A DNA stretch of 64,000 nucleotides, taken from NCBI GenBank assembly GCA_036231565.1, contig JAZAHA010000016.1, forward strand, positions 62,001 through 126,000, written 5' to 3'. The position numbers and the translations under genes are program-made. The notes beneath the pieces were generated by a model that did no database searches, was not told the origin of the DNA, and was given only the letters and a program-made list of their open reading frames with translations. This DNA comes from Maricaulis sp036231565 (GTDB lineage Bacteria > Pseudomonadota > Alphaproteobacteria > Caulobacterales > Maricaulaceae). Every line of letters starts with the position of its first letter. The stretch's first letter is position 1. Positions 1 to 8,116 of this stretch are shown here, piece after piece.

Positions 1-593
1 AGACGAGTGAAGGCGCAATCAATTTCCACGACTGGATCGGCGACAACTGGGTGATCTTCTTCTCCCACCCGGCCGACTACACGCCGGTCTGTACGACCGA
101 GCTGGGCTTCACCGCCAAGCTGAAGGACGAGTTCGCCAAGCGCAATGCCAAGGCGATCGCGCTTTCCGTCGACAGCGTCGAGGACCACAAGGGCTGGATC
201 AAGGACATCGAGGAAACGCAGAACTGCGCGGTGAACTTCCCGATCATCGCGGACACCGAGCGCAAGGTGTCCGAGCTCTATTCGATGATCCACCCGAATG
301 CCGATCCGAAAGTCACGGTGCGCTCGGTCTACATCATCGACCCGAACAAGAAGATTCGCGCCACCTTCACCTATCCGCCCAGCGCCGGCCGGAACTTCAA
401 CGAAGTGCTGCGTCTGCTCGACAGCCTGCAGCTGACCGATGGCTACAAGGTCGCCACGCCGGTGAACTGGGAAGATGGCCAGGACGTGATCGTCGTGCCG
501 TCGATCTCCGACGAGGAAGCCGACAAGCTCTTCCCCGCCGGCTACAACAAGATCAAGCCCTACCTCCGCGTGACCAAGCAGCCCAACAAGTAA
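1..593 (+). CDS. 1-Cys peroxiredoxin (Prx6 type), 5' partial
   Basis: Thiol peroxidase that reduces hydrogen peroxide and alkyl peroxides in the cytoplasm. The frame is open from base 3, giving TSEGAINFHDWIGDNW before the first in-window start-like codon (GTG at 51), so the true start lies upstream of the window. The peroxidatic cysteine is in the PVCTTE motif (codon 90-92). The region after it (FPIIADTERKVSELYSMIHP) and the long C-terminal part match the Prx6/1-Cys group, usually about 210-220 residues, so only about 20 residues are missing. A strong terminator follows. No resolving-cysteine motif of the 2-Cys class is visible. Confidence 0.93.
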   Translation, partial: TSEGAINFHDWIGDNWVIFFSHPADYTPVCTTELGFTAKLKDEFAKRNAKAIALSVDSVEDHKGWIKDIEETQNCAVNFPIIADTERKVSELYSMIHPNADPKVTVRSVYIIDPNKKIRATFTYPPSAGRNFNEVLRLLDSLQLTDGYKVATPVNWEDGQDVIVVPSISDEEADKLFPAGYNKIKPYLRVTKQPNK

Positions 594-620
594 GGCTGTA
601 CGCATCGCTGACGGTTTCGA

Positions 621-650
621 GGCGCCCGGGGGATTCCCGGGCGCCTTTTC
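621..650 (+). terminator. Rho-independent terminator after peroxiredoxin
   Basis: Perfect 10-bp arms GGCGCCCGGG / CCCGGGCGCC around a 5-nt loop, followed by TTTT. It lies 28 bases after the peroxiredoxin stop codon. Confidence 0.85.
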
Positions 651-661
651 CCGGCCCGGTT

Positions 662-721
662 TTGACAAGTTTCCTTGACGACAAGCTTGCTTTACAGATA
701 TGACAAGCAAGCTTTACAGTT
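662..721 (+). promoter_or_regulatory. Promoter with two operator-like repeats before the amidohydrolase operon
   Basis: Two near-identical 20-bp units start at 680 (GACAAGCTTGCTTTACAGAT) and 702 (GACAAGCAAGCTTTACAGTT). They are spaced exactly 22 bp, two helical turns. Each is also an imperfect palindrome (GACAAGC/GCTTTAC). A TTGACA (662) and a TTGACG (675) promoter-like hexamer lie just before or inside the repeats. The last gene of the operon encodes a small XRE regulator, the obvious candidate to bind here; that link is inference. Confidence 0.55.
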
Positions 722-733
722 CAGGAGATGAAG

Positions 734-2158
734 ATGCGATCACTGCTAGGCCTCGGCGTTGCGCTCTGCGCGCTGACGGGACCCGCCATCGGCGACGACC
801 TCTATTTCGGCTTCACCCGGCTTGATCCGGAGACGCAAAGCGTCGTGGCTGACAGCTATGTCGTGGTGCGTGACGGCCTGATCCTGTCGGCCGGGCAGGG
901 CGATGCACCCGCAGCGGCTTACGACAACCGCCATGACATGTCCGGCCTCTACGCCTTGCCGGGCTTTATCGATGCGCACGGCCACCTCGTCGCCGGCCCC
1001 CACACGGTGGAGGTCGAGGACGGCGCGCCCGTCGTCAAGATGGACAGTATCGACGAGGTCACACGGTACAATGCGCGCATGGCGCTGGCCTTTGGAGTCA
1101 CGACGGTGCGCAATCCCGGCGGCGGCACTGAAGCCGCGGCGGCCTATGACCGCAACATCGCCGAGGGACGCTGGACAGGGCCGGACGCCCTGCATGCCGG
1201 TGCGGTGATCCAGCCGCCACCCTTCGGCGGCAGCGCGTTTGCCTATCCGGCCAGCCATGCCGGGTGGGACGCTGAAGCTGCACGGCAGGCGGACGCCGGC
1301 ATGAGCTATTTCAAGCTCTATCACGGGCTTTCGGAAGAGGAACTGGCGCTGGGGATAGCGGCGGCCCACGCCCACGGGCTCGATGCCATCGCCCATCTCG
1401 ACCAGGTCAGCTGGACCCGCGCGGCCGAGCTGGGCATTGACGGCCTGCTCCATTCACTCCCCACCAGTGCCGATCTTCTGCCGGAGGCCGAGCGCGCCGC
1501 CTACACCGCGTCGCTGGGCCGCGATTCGACCCCGCTCTATCGCTGGTTCGAGCTGGCCGATCTCGACGGACCGGAAATCACGCACATGCTGGCGACCCTG
1601 GTCGAGCACGATGTCTCGGTCGACCTCACCCTGACCGTCAACGCCATGATGACCGAGACCGATCCGGCAGCCGTCTTCTTCCCGCCCGAGGAAGTCGCCT
1701 ATCTGCACCCGCAGTCGCGGGACGCAATGCTCGCCATGCTGCCCCTGTCCACCTATGGCTGGACGCCGGAAGACTTCAGCCGCGCCCGCGCGGCGATGGA
1801 GCAGGTCTACGCCTTTGCGCGGCGCGTCGATGCGGCCGGTGTCACCCTGCTGCTCGGCACTGACGGCAATGGCGGCGGCCCCGCCCTGGCCCGCGAGCTC
1901 GAATTCCATGCCCGCGCCGGCTTTCCCAACTGGGAGATTCTCGAACTGGCGACGAGCCGGAATGCCGACGGTCTGGGTCTGTCGGAGCAGACCGGGCGGA
2001 TCGCGCCGGGGCTGGAGGCCGATCTGGTCTTCCTGGCCCGCAATCCTCTCGACGATATCGGCCATGTCCGGACGGTCGAATGGGTCGTCACCAATGGGCA
2101 GGCTCACAGCTTTGCCGATCTCACCGCCAATCCCGCCGCTCAAGATGGAGAAGACTGA
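734..2158 (+). CDS. Secreted metal-dependent amidohydrolase
   Basis: Amidohydrolase-superfamily hydrolase of the imidazolonepropionase-like group, probably exported: the N-terminus MRSLLGLGVALCALTGPAIG is a typical signal peptide. Metal-site motifs are HGH in LPGFIDAHGHLVAG (about residues 82-84), KLYHG, AAAHAHG and the late LLGTDGNGGG aspartate. The C-terminal composite domain (GLEADLVFLARNPLDD) is present, so the protein is full length. ATG734 is preferred over ATG728 because AGGAG at 723-727 abuts 728 but is 6 nt from 734. The substrate cannot be told. It heads a four-gene operon with two small membrane proteins and an XRE regulator. Confidence 0.85.
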   Translation: MRSLLGLGVALCALTGPAIGDDLYFGFTRLDPETQSVVADSYVVVRDGLILSAGQGDAPAAAYDNRHDMSGLYALPGFIDAHGHLVAGPHTVEVEDGAPVVKMDSIDEVTRYNARMALAFGVTTVRNPGGGTEAAAAYDRNIAEGRWTGPDALHAGAVIQPPPFGGSAFAYPASHAGWDAEAARQADAGMSYFKLYHGLSEEELALGIAAAHAHGLDAIAHLDQVSWTRAAELGIDGLLHSLPTSADLLPEAERAAYTASLGRDSTPLYRWFELADLDGPEITHMLATLVEHDVSVDLTLTVNAMMTETDPAAVFFPPEEVAYLHPQSRDAMLAMLPLSTYGWTPEDFSRARAAMEQVYAFARRVDAAGVTLLLGTDGNGGGPALARELEFHARAGFPNWEILELATSRNADGLGLSEQTGRIAPGLEADLVFLARNPLDDIGHVRTVEWVVTNGQAHSFADLTANPAAQDGED

Positions 2159-2451
2159 TGGACGATCGCAACGACCACACCAACGAGATGCACGACGGCA
2201 CGGAGCCGGGCGGGCACGATCTGTTGACCGCCGGCCTGATGGTGGTTCTCTTTGCGGGGATCGCCTTCGCACCGGAGGCGCTGCCCGAGACGATCCGGGC
2301 CGGGCTTGAAACGCTGCTTGCCCAGCTGCGCGACCTGCCGCGTGAAGCGGTCATGGTCGGCGTGCCGCTTGCGGTTTTCGCGGGCGTTGCTATCGAAAAG
2401 CTGTCGCGCGCCCTGCGCCGCGTCTCGGCAAGCAGAGGAGGCCGGGCATGA
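2158..2451 (+). CDS. Small two-helix membrane protein, unknown function
   Basis: A 97-residue protein whose ATG overlaps the amidohydrolase stop (TGATG), so translation is probably coupled. It has a polar, acidic and His-containing N-terminus, then two hydrophobic segments (around LLTAGLMVVLFAGIAFA and VMVGVPLAVFAGVAI) and a basic tail ending RRVSASRGGRA. I do not recognise the family. Its position between an exported hydrolase and a second membrane protein with a regulator suggests an accessory envelope role, but nothing in the sequence proves this. Confidence 0.7.
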   Translation: MDDRNDHTNEMHDGTEPGGHDLLTAGLMVVLFAGIAFAPEALPETIRAGLETLLAQLRDLPREAVMVGVPLAVFAGVAIEKLSRALRRVSASRGGRA

Positions 2452-2840
2452 CCCCCGAAATGAAGCGCTACACCTGGCGCACCCTCGTCCTGATGCTGAT
2501 CTTCACCGGTCTCCTGGTGGCGATCGACAAGACGCTCGATCCGTCGCGCAATGGCTGGCCGGCGGTGCAGGCCTGGCCGCTGGTCGGGCTGACCTGCCTG
2601 CCGCTCCTGGTCTATGGCTGGGAAGTGATCCGCTATGTCCGCTCGATCGACGAAATGCTGGCGCGCTTCCAGATCCGCGCGGCAGCGGTCGCCATGCTGG
2701 CCATGCTGCTGGCCGCTGCCGTGTTCGGTGTGGCGGAGATCTACGGCGTGATGGAGCCGCTCAACATGACGATGATGCTGCCCATCGCGGCGGTCGCGCA
2801 CAGCGTGGCCATCATGATCCAGCAGGCCCGGGTGCAATGA
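2448..2840 (+). CDS. Four-helix membrane protein, unknown function
   Basis: A 130-residue integral membrane protein with about four predicted transmembrane segments (LVLMLIFTGLLVAI; AWPLVGLTCLPLLVYGW; AAAVAMLAMLLAAAVFGV; MMLPIAAVAHSVAIMI). It overlaps the previous gene by 4 nt and the following XRE gene by 4 nt, so the three are translationally linked. Pairing of a small polytopic membrane protein with a short YgzD-like XRE regulator is common in bacteria (DUF2178-like arrangements). The exact family is not certain and no catalytic motif is visible. Confidence 0.75.
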   Translation: MTPEMKRYTWRTLVLMLIFTGLLVAIDKTLDPSRNGWPAVQAWPLVGLTCLPLLVYGWEVIRYVRSIDEMLARFQIRAAAVAMLAMLLAAAVFGVAEIYGVMEPLNMTMMLPIAAVAHSVAIMIQQARVQ

Positions 2841-3043
2841 AGAACCGGCTCAAGGAGCTTCGCGGCGAGCACGGCTGGAGCCAGCAAGCCCTGGCCGACC
2901 GGCTCGATGTGTCGCGCCAGACCGTCAACGCGCTGGAGACGGGCAAGTACGACCCCTCCCTGCCGCTCGCCTTCAAGATCGCCCGCCTCTTCGGCCAGCC
3001 CATCGAGACGATCTTCGATGATGAGGTGGAGGTTCAGCGCTGA
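2837..3043 (+). CDS. Small XRE-family HTH regulator
   Basis: A 68-residue DNA-binding protein that is almost entirely one HTH_3/XRE domain: KNRLKELRGEHGWSQQALAD, then the recognition helix SRQTVNALETGKYDPSL, then a short C-terminal tail (IETIFDDEVEV). The length and layout match the YgzD/YozG-like stand-alone regulators usually found with small membrane proteins. It overlaps the preceding membrane gene (ATGA). It probably autoregulates the operon through the paired repeats at 680-721; this is inferred from gene order only. Confidence 0.88.
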   Translation: MKNRLKELRGEHGWSQQALADRLDVSRQTVNALETGKYDPSLPLAFKIARLFGQPIETIFDDEVEVQR

Positions 3044-3062
3044 GGGCAACAAGCCAGGCGCG

Positions 3063-3237
3063 TTGTCATCCCGGCCGGATGCCCGGCCTCGGGCCGGGCG
3101 CAGGGCCGGGACCCATAAACACGATCGTTGGCCGCCAGCAGGCGCTGCACCGACGCTGCAAATGACTGGACGAGCGGCGCGCTTATGGGTCCCGGACTTC
3201 CGCCCCGCCTTTGCGGGGCATGCATCCGGGATGACAA
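3063..3237. repeat. MITE-like element with nested inverted ends
   Basis: A 175-bp non-coding block between convergent genes. The outer ends are perfect inverted repeats, TTGTCATCCCGG (3063-3074) and CCGGGATGACAA (3226-3237). An inner pair, GGGACCCATAA (3108-3118) and TTATGGGTCCC (3183-3193), is also inverted. GTCATCCCGG/GGGTCCCGG ends are familiar from dispersed intergenic palindromic repeats of alphaproteobacteria. No ORF inside is convincing. Confidence 0.6.
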
Positions 3238-3289
3238 GATCAGGGAGTTCCAACTCCAAGCGGGCAGGTCCTCGCCATCGCCCGCCCCA

Positions 3290-4396
3290 TCAGTCCAGCG
3301 TCCGCCGATACCGCAGCATGGCGACGGTTGCGATCACGGCAAAGATCACGGCCAGAGGCCAGATCTGCGGTATGATATCGCCCAGGCTGGCGCCCTTCAG
3401 CATGATGGCCCGCACGGCGCGGATGAAGTGTGTCGTGGGCAGGGCCTGACCCAGCGTCTGAGCCCAGGCGGGCATGCCGGCGAAGGGAAACATGAAGCCG
3501 GACAAAAGGATCGAGGGCAGGAAGACGAAGAAGGTCATCTGCATCGCCTGCATCTGCGTGCGCGCCACGGTGGAGAAGAGGAAGCCCAGCGACAGGTTCA
3601 CCAGGATGAAGAGCGACACGCAGACCAGGAAGGCCGGCGCCGAGCCCAGGAAGGGCACGCCGAACAGGAAGCGCGCGCCGGCCAGCATGATCACCACCTG
3701 GATGAAGCCGACGAAGACATAGGGCGTGATCTTGCCGACCATCACCTCATAAGGCCGCGTCGGCGTGGCCAGCAGGGTTTCCAGCGTGCCACGTTCGGCC
3801 TCGCGGGTGAGCGCCATCGAGGTCATCATCGCCATTGTCATGGTCAGGATGACGCCCAGCAGGCCGGGCACGATATTCAGCGCGGTGCGTCCGGCCGGAT
3901 TGTAGCGGCGGTGGATGACCGTCTCGACCGGCGGTGTCATCTCGCCGAGCAAGGGCGCCAGGGCTTCCTGCACCAGGGTGGGGAAGGCGCCTGTGCCGGC
4001 GCCGGCGGCGACCGGGTCCGAGGCATCGGTGTCGAGCAGGATCTGCGGGTGGTCGCCACGCAGCAGGTCGCGCTCGAAATCCGGCGGAATGGTCACCACG
4101 AACAGCGCCCCGCCGGTCTGCAGCGCCGTATCGGTCTCGGCCCGCGAGTGGGTGATGCCGATCAGGTCGAAATAGTCCGACGTTTCCATTGCCTGCAGGA
4201 TGGCGCGGCTGGCCGGGCCATTGTCGCCCATCTCGACGAGCGTGGGCAGGTGGCGCGGATCGGTGTTGATGGCATAGCCGAACAGCAAAAGCTGCATCAC
4301 CGGAATCCCGACCATCATGCCGAAGGTCAGCCGGTCGCGGAGCATCTGGATGAACTCCTTGCCGATCAGGGCGAGGATGCGGCTGAAACTGTTCAT
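3290..4396 (-). CDS. ABC-2 type multidrug transporter permease
   Basis: Integral membrane permease of an ABC-2 export system (YbhR/YbhS-like). The N-terminal MNSFSRILALIGKEFIQMLRD is the usual first cytoplasmic and transmembrane part. A long periplasmic domain follows (about residues 45-170), then five clustered transmembrane helices with the ABC-2 signature TREAERGTLETLLATPTRPYE. The start at 4396 is chosen because it overlaps the ATPase stop by 4 nt; the frame stays open upstream but only within the ATPase gene. It is the last gene of the tetR-HlyD-ATPase-permease operon. Typically pumps drugs or other amphiphiles. Confidence 0.9.
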   Translation of the reverse strand: MNSFSRILALIGKEFIQMLRDRLTFGMMVGIPVMQLLLFGYAINTDPRHLPTLVEMGDNGPASRAILQAMETSDYFDLIGITHSRAETDTALQTGGALFVVTIPPDFERDLLRGDHPQILLDTDASDPVAAGAGTGAFPTLVQEALAPLLGEMTPPVETVIHRRYNPAGRTALNIVPGLLGVILTMTMAMMTSMALTREAERGTLETLLATPTRPYEVMVGKITPYVFVGFIQVVIMLAGARFLFGVPFLGSAPAFLVCVSLFILVNLSLGFLFSTVARTQMQAMQMTFFVFLPSILLSGFMFPFAGMPAWAQTLGQALPTTHFIRAVRAIMLKGASLGDIIPQIWPLAVIFAVIATVAMLRYRRTLD

Positions 4397-5319
4397 GTGA
4401 AATTGTCCTGCGAGCCGGCCATCAGCCAGATGAAGGCTTCCTCCAGCCCGGTCTTGGCGAGATCGACACTGATGCCCTCGCGCCCGCGATAGGCACAAAC
4501 CGTCCGCTCCAGCGTGTCCGCATCGCGTCCGGACACGTGCAGGGCCGAGCCGAAGCGCGCGATCTGGTCGACGCCCTCGGCATCGTGGAGTTCGTCATAG
4601 ATGGGCTGCAGCCCCTTGCCCTCGATCCGCCAGGTCACAAGGCCGACCCGTTCGGGAATGTCGGCGGAGGGCGCGTCGATCAACTTGCGGCCATAGGCGA
4701 TGAAGGCGATGTAGTCGCACTGCACCGCCTCATCCATGTAATGGGTCGAGACCAGAACGGTGACGCCCTTGCGGGCCAGCCCGCGGATCCGGTCCCAGAA
4801 GTCCCGCCGGGCCTTGGGATCGACACCCGCGGTCGGTTCGTCGAGCAGCAGCAGGCCGGGATTGTGCATTGAGGCCGCCGCCAGCGCGAGGCGCTGTTTC
4901 CAGCCGCCCGACAGCGTGTCGGCCAGCTGGTGCGCCCGCGGTCCCAGATCGTACTCCTCCAGCGTGTCGGCCACGATCCGTTTCGGGTTCTTCAGCGCAT
5001 GCAGCCGCGCCATGAAGGTAAGGTTCTCGCGCACGGTGAGATCGCCATACAGCGAGAAGCGCTGGGTCATGTAGCCGACGCGCGACTTGATGGTCCGGCT
5101 CTCCTCGATGATGTCGAGGCCAAGTGCGGTGCCGCCGCCGCTGTCCGGCTTCAACAGGCCGCACATCATCCGGATCGTCGTCGTCTTGCCGGAACCGTTC
5201 GGACCGAGAAAGCCGTAGATCGACCCCTTGGGCACCTGCATGTCGAAATCGTCGACGACACGGGTTTCCCCGAAACTCTTGGTCAGGCCTTTCACATCGA
5301 TGGCGAGCGTGTCGCTCAT
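4393..5319 (-). CDS. ABC transporter ATP-binding protein (drug export type)
   Basis: A 308-residue nucleotide-binding subunit that powers the adjacent ABC-2 permease. It shows Walker A GPNGSGKTT, Q-loop region MTQRFSLYGDLTVREN, signature LSGGWKQRLALAAA, Walker B LLLLDEPTAGVD and the switch histidine in VSTHYMDEA. The C-terminal extension of about 80 residues is typical of DrrA/CcmA-like exporters. It carries one ATPase domain, unlike the double-length YbhF of E. coli. Start and stop overlap neighbouring genes by 4 nt on both sides, so translation is coupled. Confidence 0.93.
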   Translation of the reverse strand: MSDTLAIDVKGLTKSFGETRVVDDFDMQVPKGSIYGFLGPNGSGKTTTIRMMCGLLKPDSGGGTALGLDIIEESRTIKSRVGYMTQRFSLYGDLTVRENLTFMARLHALKNPKRIVADTLEEYDLGPRAHQLADTLSGGWKQRLALAAASMHNPGLLLLDEPTAGVDPKARRDFWDRIRGLARKGVTVLVSTHYMDEAVQCDYIAFIAYGRKLIDAPSADIPERVGLVTWRIEGKGLQPIYDELHDAEGVDQIARFGSALHVSGRDADTLERTVCAYRGREGISVDLAKTGLEEAFIWLMAGSQDNFT

Positions 5320-6266
5320 GGTTGCGGCCTGAAGCGCAACGGCGTTCCCGGCGGGGGCGGTGCGCCTTCGAAGCGCGCTTCGGCGCGATAGACCAGGCGG
5401 GCGCGTTCATTGTCTGAATAGATCACGGGCGGGGTGAACTCGGCGGCGTCCGCGATCGAGGCCAGGCGGGCCGTGAGGCCTGTCGCACAGCCATCGCAAT
5501 CCACCGCGAAGCGGTCGCCCGTGGCATGGCCGCCAATCCCGGTTTCCGGAATGAACAGCACGGCATGGACCGCGCCATCGGGCAGCAGCTCATAGACGGG
5601 CTGGGCCGGGCCGGCCTGTTCGCCGGCAAAGCGGATCTGGCGGTGCACGGCGGCGTCGGCGGGCGCTGCGACGGTCCGGCGGTCCAGGGCATCTGCGGCG
5701 CGGTCGCGCTCGGCCCGGGCGGCGGCGATCTCGGCCTGCAGGGCACGCAGCTGGTTCTCCCGCGCCGGCAATTGAACGAGGCTCAGCCGCTGGCGCATTT
5801 CCGCCACCCGGGCATTGGCCGTCCGGGCCGCCGCCATGGCCTGGTCCAGCCGGGCCTGGCTGACATGACCGTCCTCGAACAGTTCGCGCGTGCGGGTCAG
5901 CGTGTCATTCGCTTCGCGAGCGGCGGCGTCGGCCTGGTCGAGCTGGTCCCGTGCCGCCTCGATCTCCGGCGAGCGGGCGCCCGCGGCGGCGTCGTCGAAC
6001 CGGGCCAGGGCGGCCTCGATGCGGGCCTCGGCTGCGGCGAGGGCGGCCCGTTCCGCCGTCGCGTCCAGCGAGAACAGGGTATCGCCCGCGGCGACATGCG
6101 TGCCTTCGCTCGCCGGGGTTTCGACAATGCGGCCGGGCGCGTCCGGTGCGATGGCGGTGAAATCGCCCTCGGCATAGCCGTGCAGCGTGTCATCGGGCTG
6201 ATCGCTGCAGGCGGTAAGGCCCAGCGCCAGTCCGGCCAGCAGGAGATGTCGGCTCAATCGCATCAC
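5316..6266 (-). CDS. HlyD-family periplasmic adaptor lipoprotein
   Basis: Membrane fusion protein linking the inner-membrane ABC pump to the outer envelope. It starts MMRLSRHLLLAGLALGLTAC, a lipoprotein signal with lipobox LTAC, so it is probably lipid-anchored. The first barrel/lipoyl half (GRIVETPASEGTHVAAGDTL) is followed by a long Ala/Arg-rich coiled coil (about residues 75-190) and the second half (TVAAPADAAVHRQIRFAGEQ). At 316 residues it resembles YbhG. It overlaps tetR upstream and the ATPase downstream by 4 nt each. Confidence 0.9.
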   Translation of the reverse strand: MMRLSRHLLLAGLALGLTACSDQPDDTLHGYAEGDFTAIAPDAPGRIVETPASEGTHVAAGDTLFSLDATAERAALAAAEARIEAALARFDDAAAGARSPEIEAARDQLDQADAAAREANDTLTRTRELFEDGHVSQARLDQAMAAARTANARVAEMRQRLSLVQLPARENQLRALQAEIAAARAERDRAADALDRRTVAAPADAAVHRQIRFAGEQAGPAQPVYELLPDGAVHAVLFIPETGIGGHATGDRFAVDCDGCATGLTARLASIADAAEFTPPVIYSDNERARLVYRAEARFEGAPPPPGTPLRFRPQP

Positions 6267-6895
6267 GCGTCCTCGCGGGGTTTGAGGCCATGGAGCAGCA
6301 GGTCCGACAGCGCGTCTGCGACATCGACCGGCTCCCTGAGGTTTTTCGGATGAAAGTCGAACGCGCTCGCCAGCATCATGTGGCCGAGGCAGGGGCCGCC
6401 GATACAGCGCATCAGCATGTCGGCATCGACGGGGCGGAATGTTCCGGCCTCGACCCCGTCGGCGGCCAGGGCCTCGATGGCGCGGCGTGCGGTTTCCAGA
6501 ACCTGGTCGCGATAATGCGCGGCGATGTCGGGGAAGCGGTGGGCTTCGGTCAGCACCAGGCGCGGGGCGGCGGAAATGTCCGGGTCGGTCATCGCGGTGA
6601 TCATCATGAAGATGACGCCGCGCAGTGCCGCTTCCGGATCGCGCGGCGCACCGACCGAGACCAGGCGTTCGGCGGCCTTGGCCAGCGCACCGGCCGATTG
6701 TTCGACCAGCGCTTTCAGCATCGCTTCCTTGGACGGGAAATAGAGATAGACCGCGCCCTTGGAGAGGCCGGCCCGTTTGGCGATGTCTTCAACGCGCGCG
6801 GCGGTGAAGCCCTGTTCGACAAAGACGGACAGGGCAGCGTCCAGGATTTCATCGGGCCGGGCTTCAGGCCGGCGGCGTCGTGTTTTCGTGCTCAT
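6263..6895 (-). CDS. TetR-family repressor of the efflux operon
   Basis: A 210-residue regulator with an N-terminal TetR HTH (GFTAARVEDIAKRAGLSKGA, then VYLYFPSKEAML) and a helical ligand-binding C-terminal domain. It is the first gene of the operon with the HlyD adaptor, ATPase and permease, the same order as E. coli cecR-ybhGFSR. A perfect 18-bp palindrome lies 10 bp before its start codon. Autorepression, relieved by an exported compound, is the expected control. The ligand is unknown. Confidence 0.92.
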   Translation of the reverse strand: MSTKTRRRRPEARPDEILDAALSVFVEQGFTAARVEDIAKRAGLSKGAVYLYFPSKEAMLKALVEQSAGALAKAAERLVSVGAPRDPEAALRGVIFMMITAMTDPDISAAPRLVLTEAHRFPDIAAHYRDQVLETARRAIEALAADGVEAGTFRPVDADMLMRCIGGPCLGHMMLASAFDFHPKNLREPVDVADALSDLLLHGLKPREDA

Positions 6896-6905
6896 GCCGA
6901 TTTAA

Positions 6906-6923
6906 TAACTGACCGGTCAGTTA
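6906..6923. promoter_or_regulatory. TetR operator palindrome
   Basis: TAACTGACCGGTCAGTTA is a perfect 18-bp palindrome just upstream of the tetR start codon. It sits in the divergent region shared with the ABA4-like gene on the plus strand. The GACCGGTC core is a common TetR operator form. Confidence 0.8.
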
Positions 6924-7061
6924 GTTGCAATGAAAATTTCGGGCAACGGAGTTGGAGGCGCGGTCAAGACCTGTACCGCTGCCGGGGTGTTCGGGCTAAC
7001 GGGACTCGCCGCGCGCCGGGCAAAGGTGTTGTATCGAGCCCTCGAAGCGGAGGCGTAGGCG

Positions 7062-7517
7062 ATGTACCAGACCATCTATCTGGCACTGCATGCGATTGTC
7101 GCACCGGCCTGGATCCTGCTGGCCGTCGCGCCGGGCTGGCGCTGGACCCAGCGCCTCGTGCACGCCGCCCTGATCCCGCTCGTCCTGTGCGCCATCTATC
7201 TGGCCTTCCTGACCGCGGCGATCGGCTTCGGACAGGCTGATCCGGACGCCGGGATGAGCACGCTGGCCGGTGTGATGGCGCTGTTCTCGCATCCGGTCGG
7301 CGCGCTGACCGGCTGGACGCATTTCCTCGTCTACGACCTCTTTGTCGGCGCCTGGATCGTGCGCGATGCGCGCCGTCACGGCATCGCCCACTGGATCATT
7401 CTGCCGGCGCTCTTCCTGTCGCTGATGTTCGGACCGCTGGGCCTCCTCCTCTACCTCCTGATCCGCAAGTTCAGCGGTAAGGGCGGCTGGTCGCTTGATG
7501 AGGCGACGCTTTCCTAG
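7062..7517 (+). CDS. ABA4-like family membrane protein (DUF4281)
   Basis: A 151-residue polytopic membrane protein with four hydrophobic segments: an N-terminal IVAPAWILLAVAPGW, a second LIPLVLCAIYLAFLTAAIG, then GWTHFLVYDLFVGAWIVRDA and a final ILPALFLSLMFGPLGLLLY. The pattern FSHPVGALTGWTHFLVYDLFVGAW followed by FGPLGLLLYL matches the ABA4-like/DUF4281 family, named after a plant protein needed for neoxanthin formation. The bacterial function is not established. It is alone on the plus strand, divergent from tetR. No carotenoid gene is seen in this window. Confidence 0.8.
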   Translation: MYQTIYLALHAIVAPAWILLAVAPGWRWTQRLVHAALIPLVLCAIYLAFLTAAIGFGQADPDAGMSTLAGVMALFSHPVGALTGWTHFLVYDLFVGAWIVRDARRHGIAHWIILPALFLSLMFGPLGLLLYLLIRKFSGKGGWSLDEATLS

Positions 7518-7996
7518 CGCCGTTTCGGCAGCCGGCCGTCGCGCCGCGGGGCTTCGCCGGTCTTCAGCTTCCAGCGTTTCAGGAGGCCGTCGACCGGATG
7601 GACGTAGAGCCGCCCCGGTTCGGGACCGTCGGCGAGGTAATAGCGCCGGCTCCACAGCCATTTGCCGTCGCGTCCGATGGCCGGCCGGTCGACGAAGTCA
7701 TACAGATGCTCCAGCACGTGCTGCTTCACCGTGTGGCCGGGATCGAGATGCTCGCAGATCTCGGCATGCACCTTGTTCCAGGGCCGGCCGACCTGTTTCT
7801 CCAGGAAGCGGCGCAGCGGCGCGAGATTCTCGTTCAGCCATTTGGAATGCGTGCCGTTCTCCTTGCGCTGGCGGCGCAGGCCCTGCTTTTTCGGCAGGAG
7901 GTCGCCGGCCCGGTCCAGCTTGCCGCGCGCCAGCCTCTGCGTGCGCCAGCCGGCCCGCGGCCGCTCGACGATCACCTTGAACATGTCCTTGCGCAT
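7514..7996 (-). CDS. Basic protein of unknown function, 160 aa
   Basis: A strongly basic protein starting MRKDMFKVIVERPRAG, rich in Arg/Lys, with a conserved-looking central block (KWLNENLAPLRRFLEKQVGR, then PWNKVHAEICEHLD and VKQHVLEHLYDFV) and a C-terminal basic tail ending RLPKRR. I cannot name a family. The start at 7996 is supported by GGAGG 7 nt upstream; an upstream ATG (8155) has no such support. It lies downstream of a 31-codon ORF and a strong terminator on the same strand, so it may be expressed only by readthrough or attenuation. RNA or DNA binding is possible given the charge, but unproven. Confidence 0.7.
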   Translation of the reverse strand: MRKDMFKVIVERPRAGWRTQRLARGKLDRAGDLLPKKQGLRRQRKENGTHSKWLNENLAPLRRFLEKQVGRPWNKVHAEICEHLDPGHTVKQHVLEHLYDFVDRPAIGRDGKWLWSRRYYLADGPEPGRLYVHPVDGLLKRWKLKTGEAPRRDGRLPKRR

Positions 7997-8035
7997 GTGA
8001 ATGCCTCCCGGGTGGTGCGGGGCAGGGCCCGAATT

Positions 8036-8068
8036 GGGAGGGTGCGTGTTGGGGGCACGCACCCTCCC
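8036..8068. other. Perfect 13-bp hairpin upstream of the basic protein
   Basis: Arms GGGAGGGTGCGTG (8036-8048) and CACGCACCCTCCC (8056-8068) flank a 7-nt loop. There is no T-run on either strand, so it is not a standard terminator. On the minus-strand transcript it lies between the terminator at 8117-8148 and the ribosome-binding site of the 160-residue gene. It may act as a stability or attenuation structure. Confidence 0.6.
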
Positions 8069-8116
8069 GGGGCAGGGTTCCGGCCGGCCGCTGGGGGAGA
8101 GCCGTGGCCGGAACGA

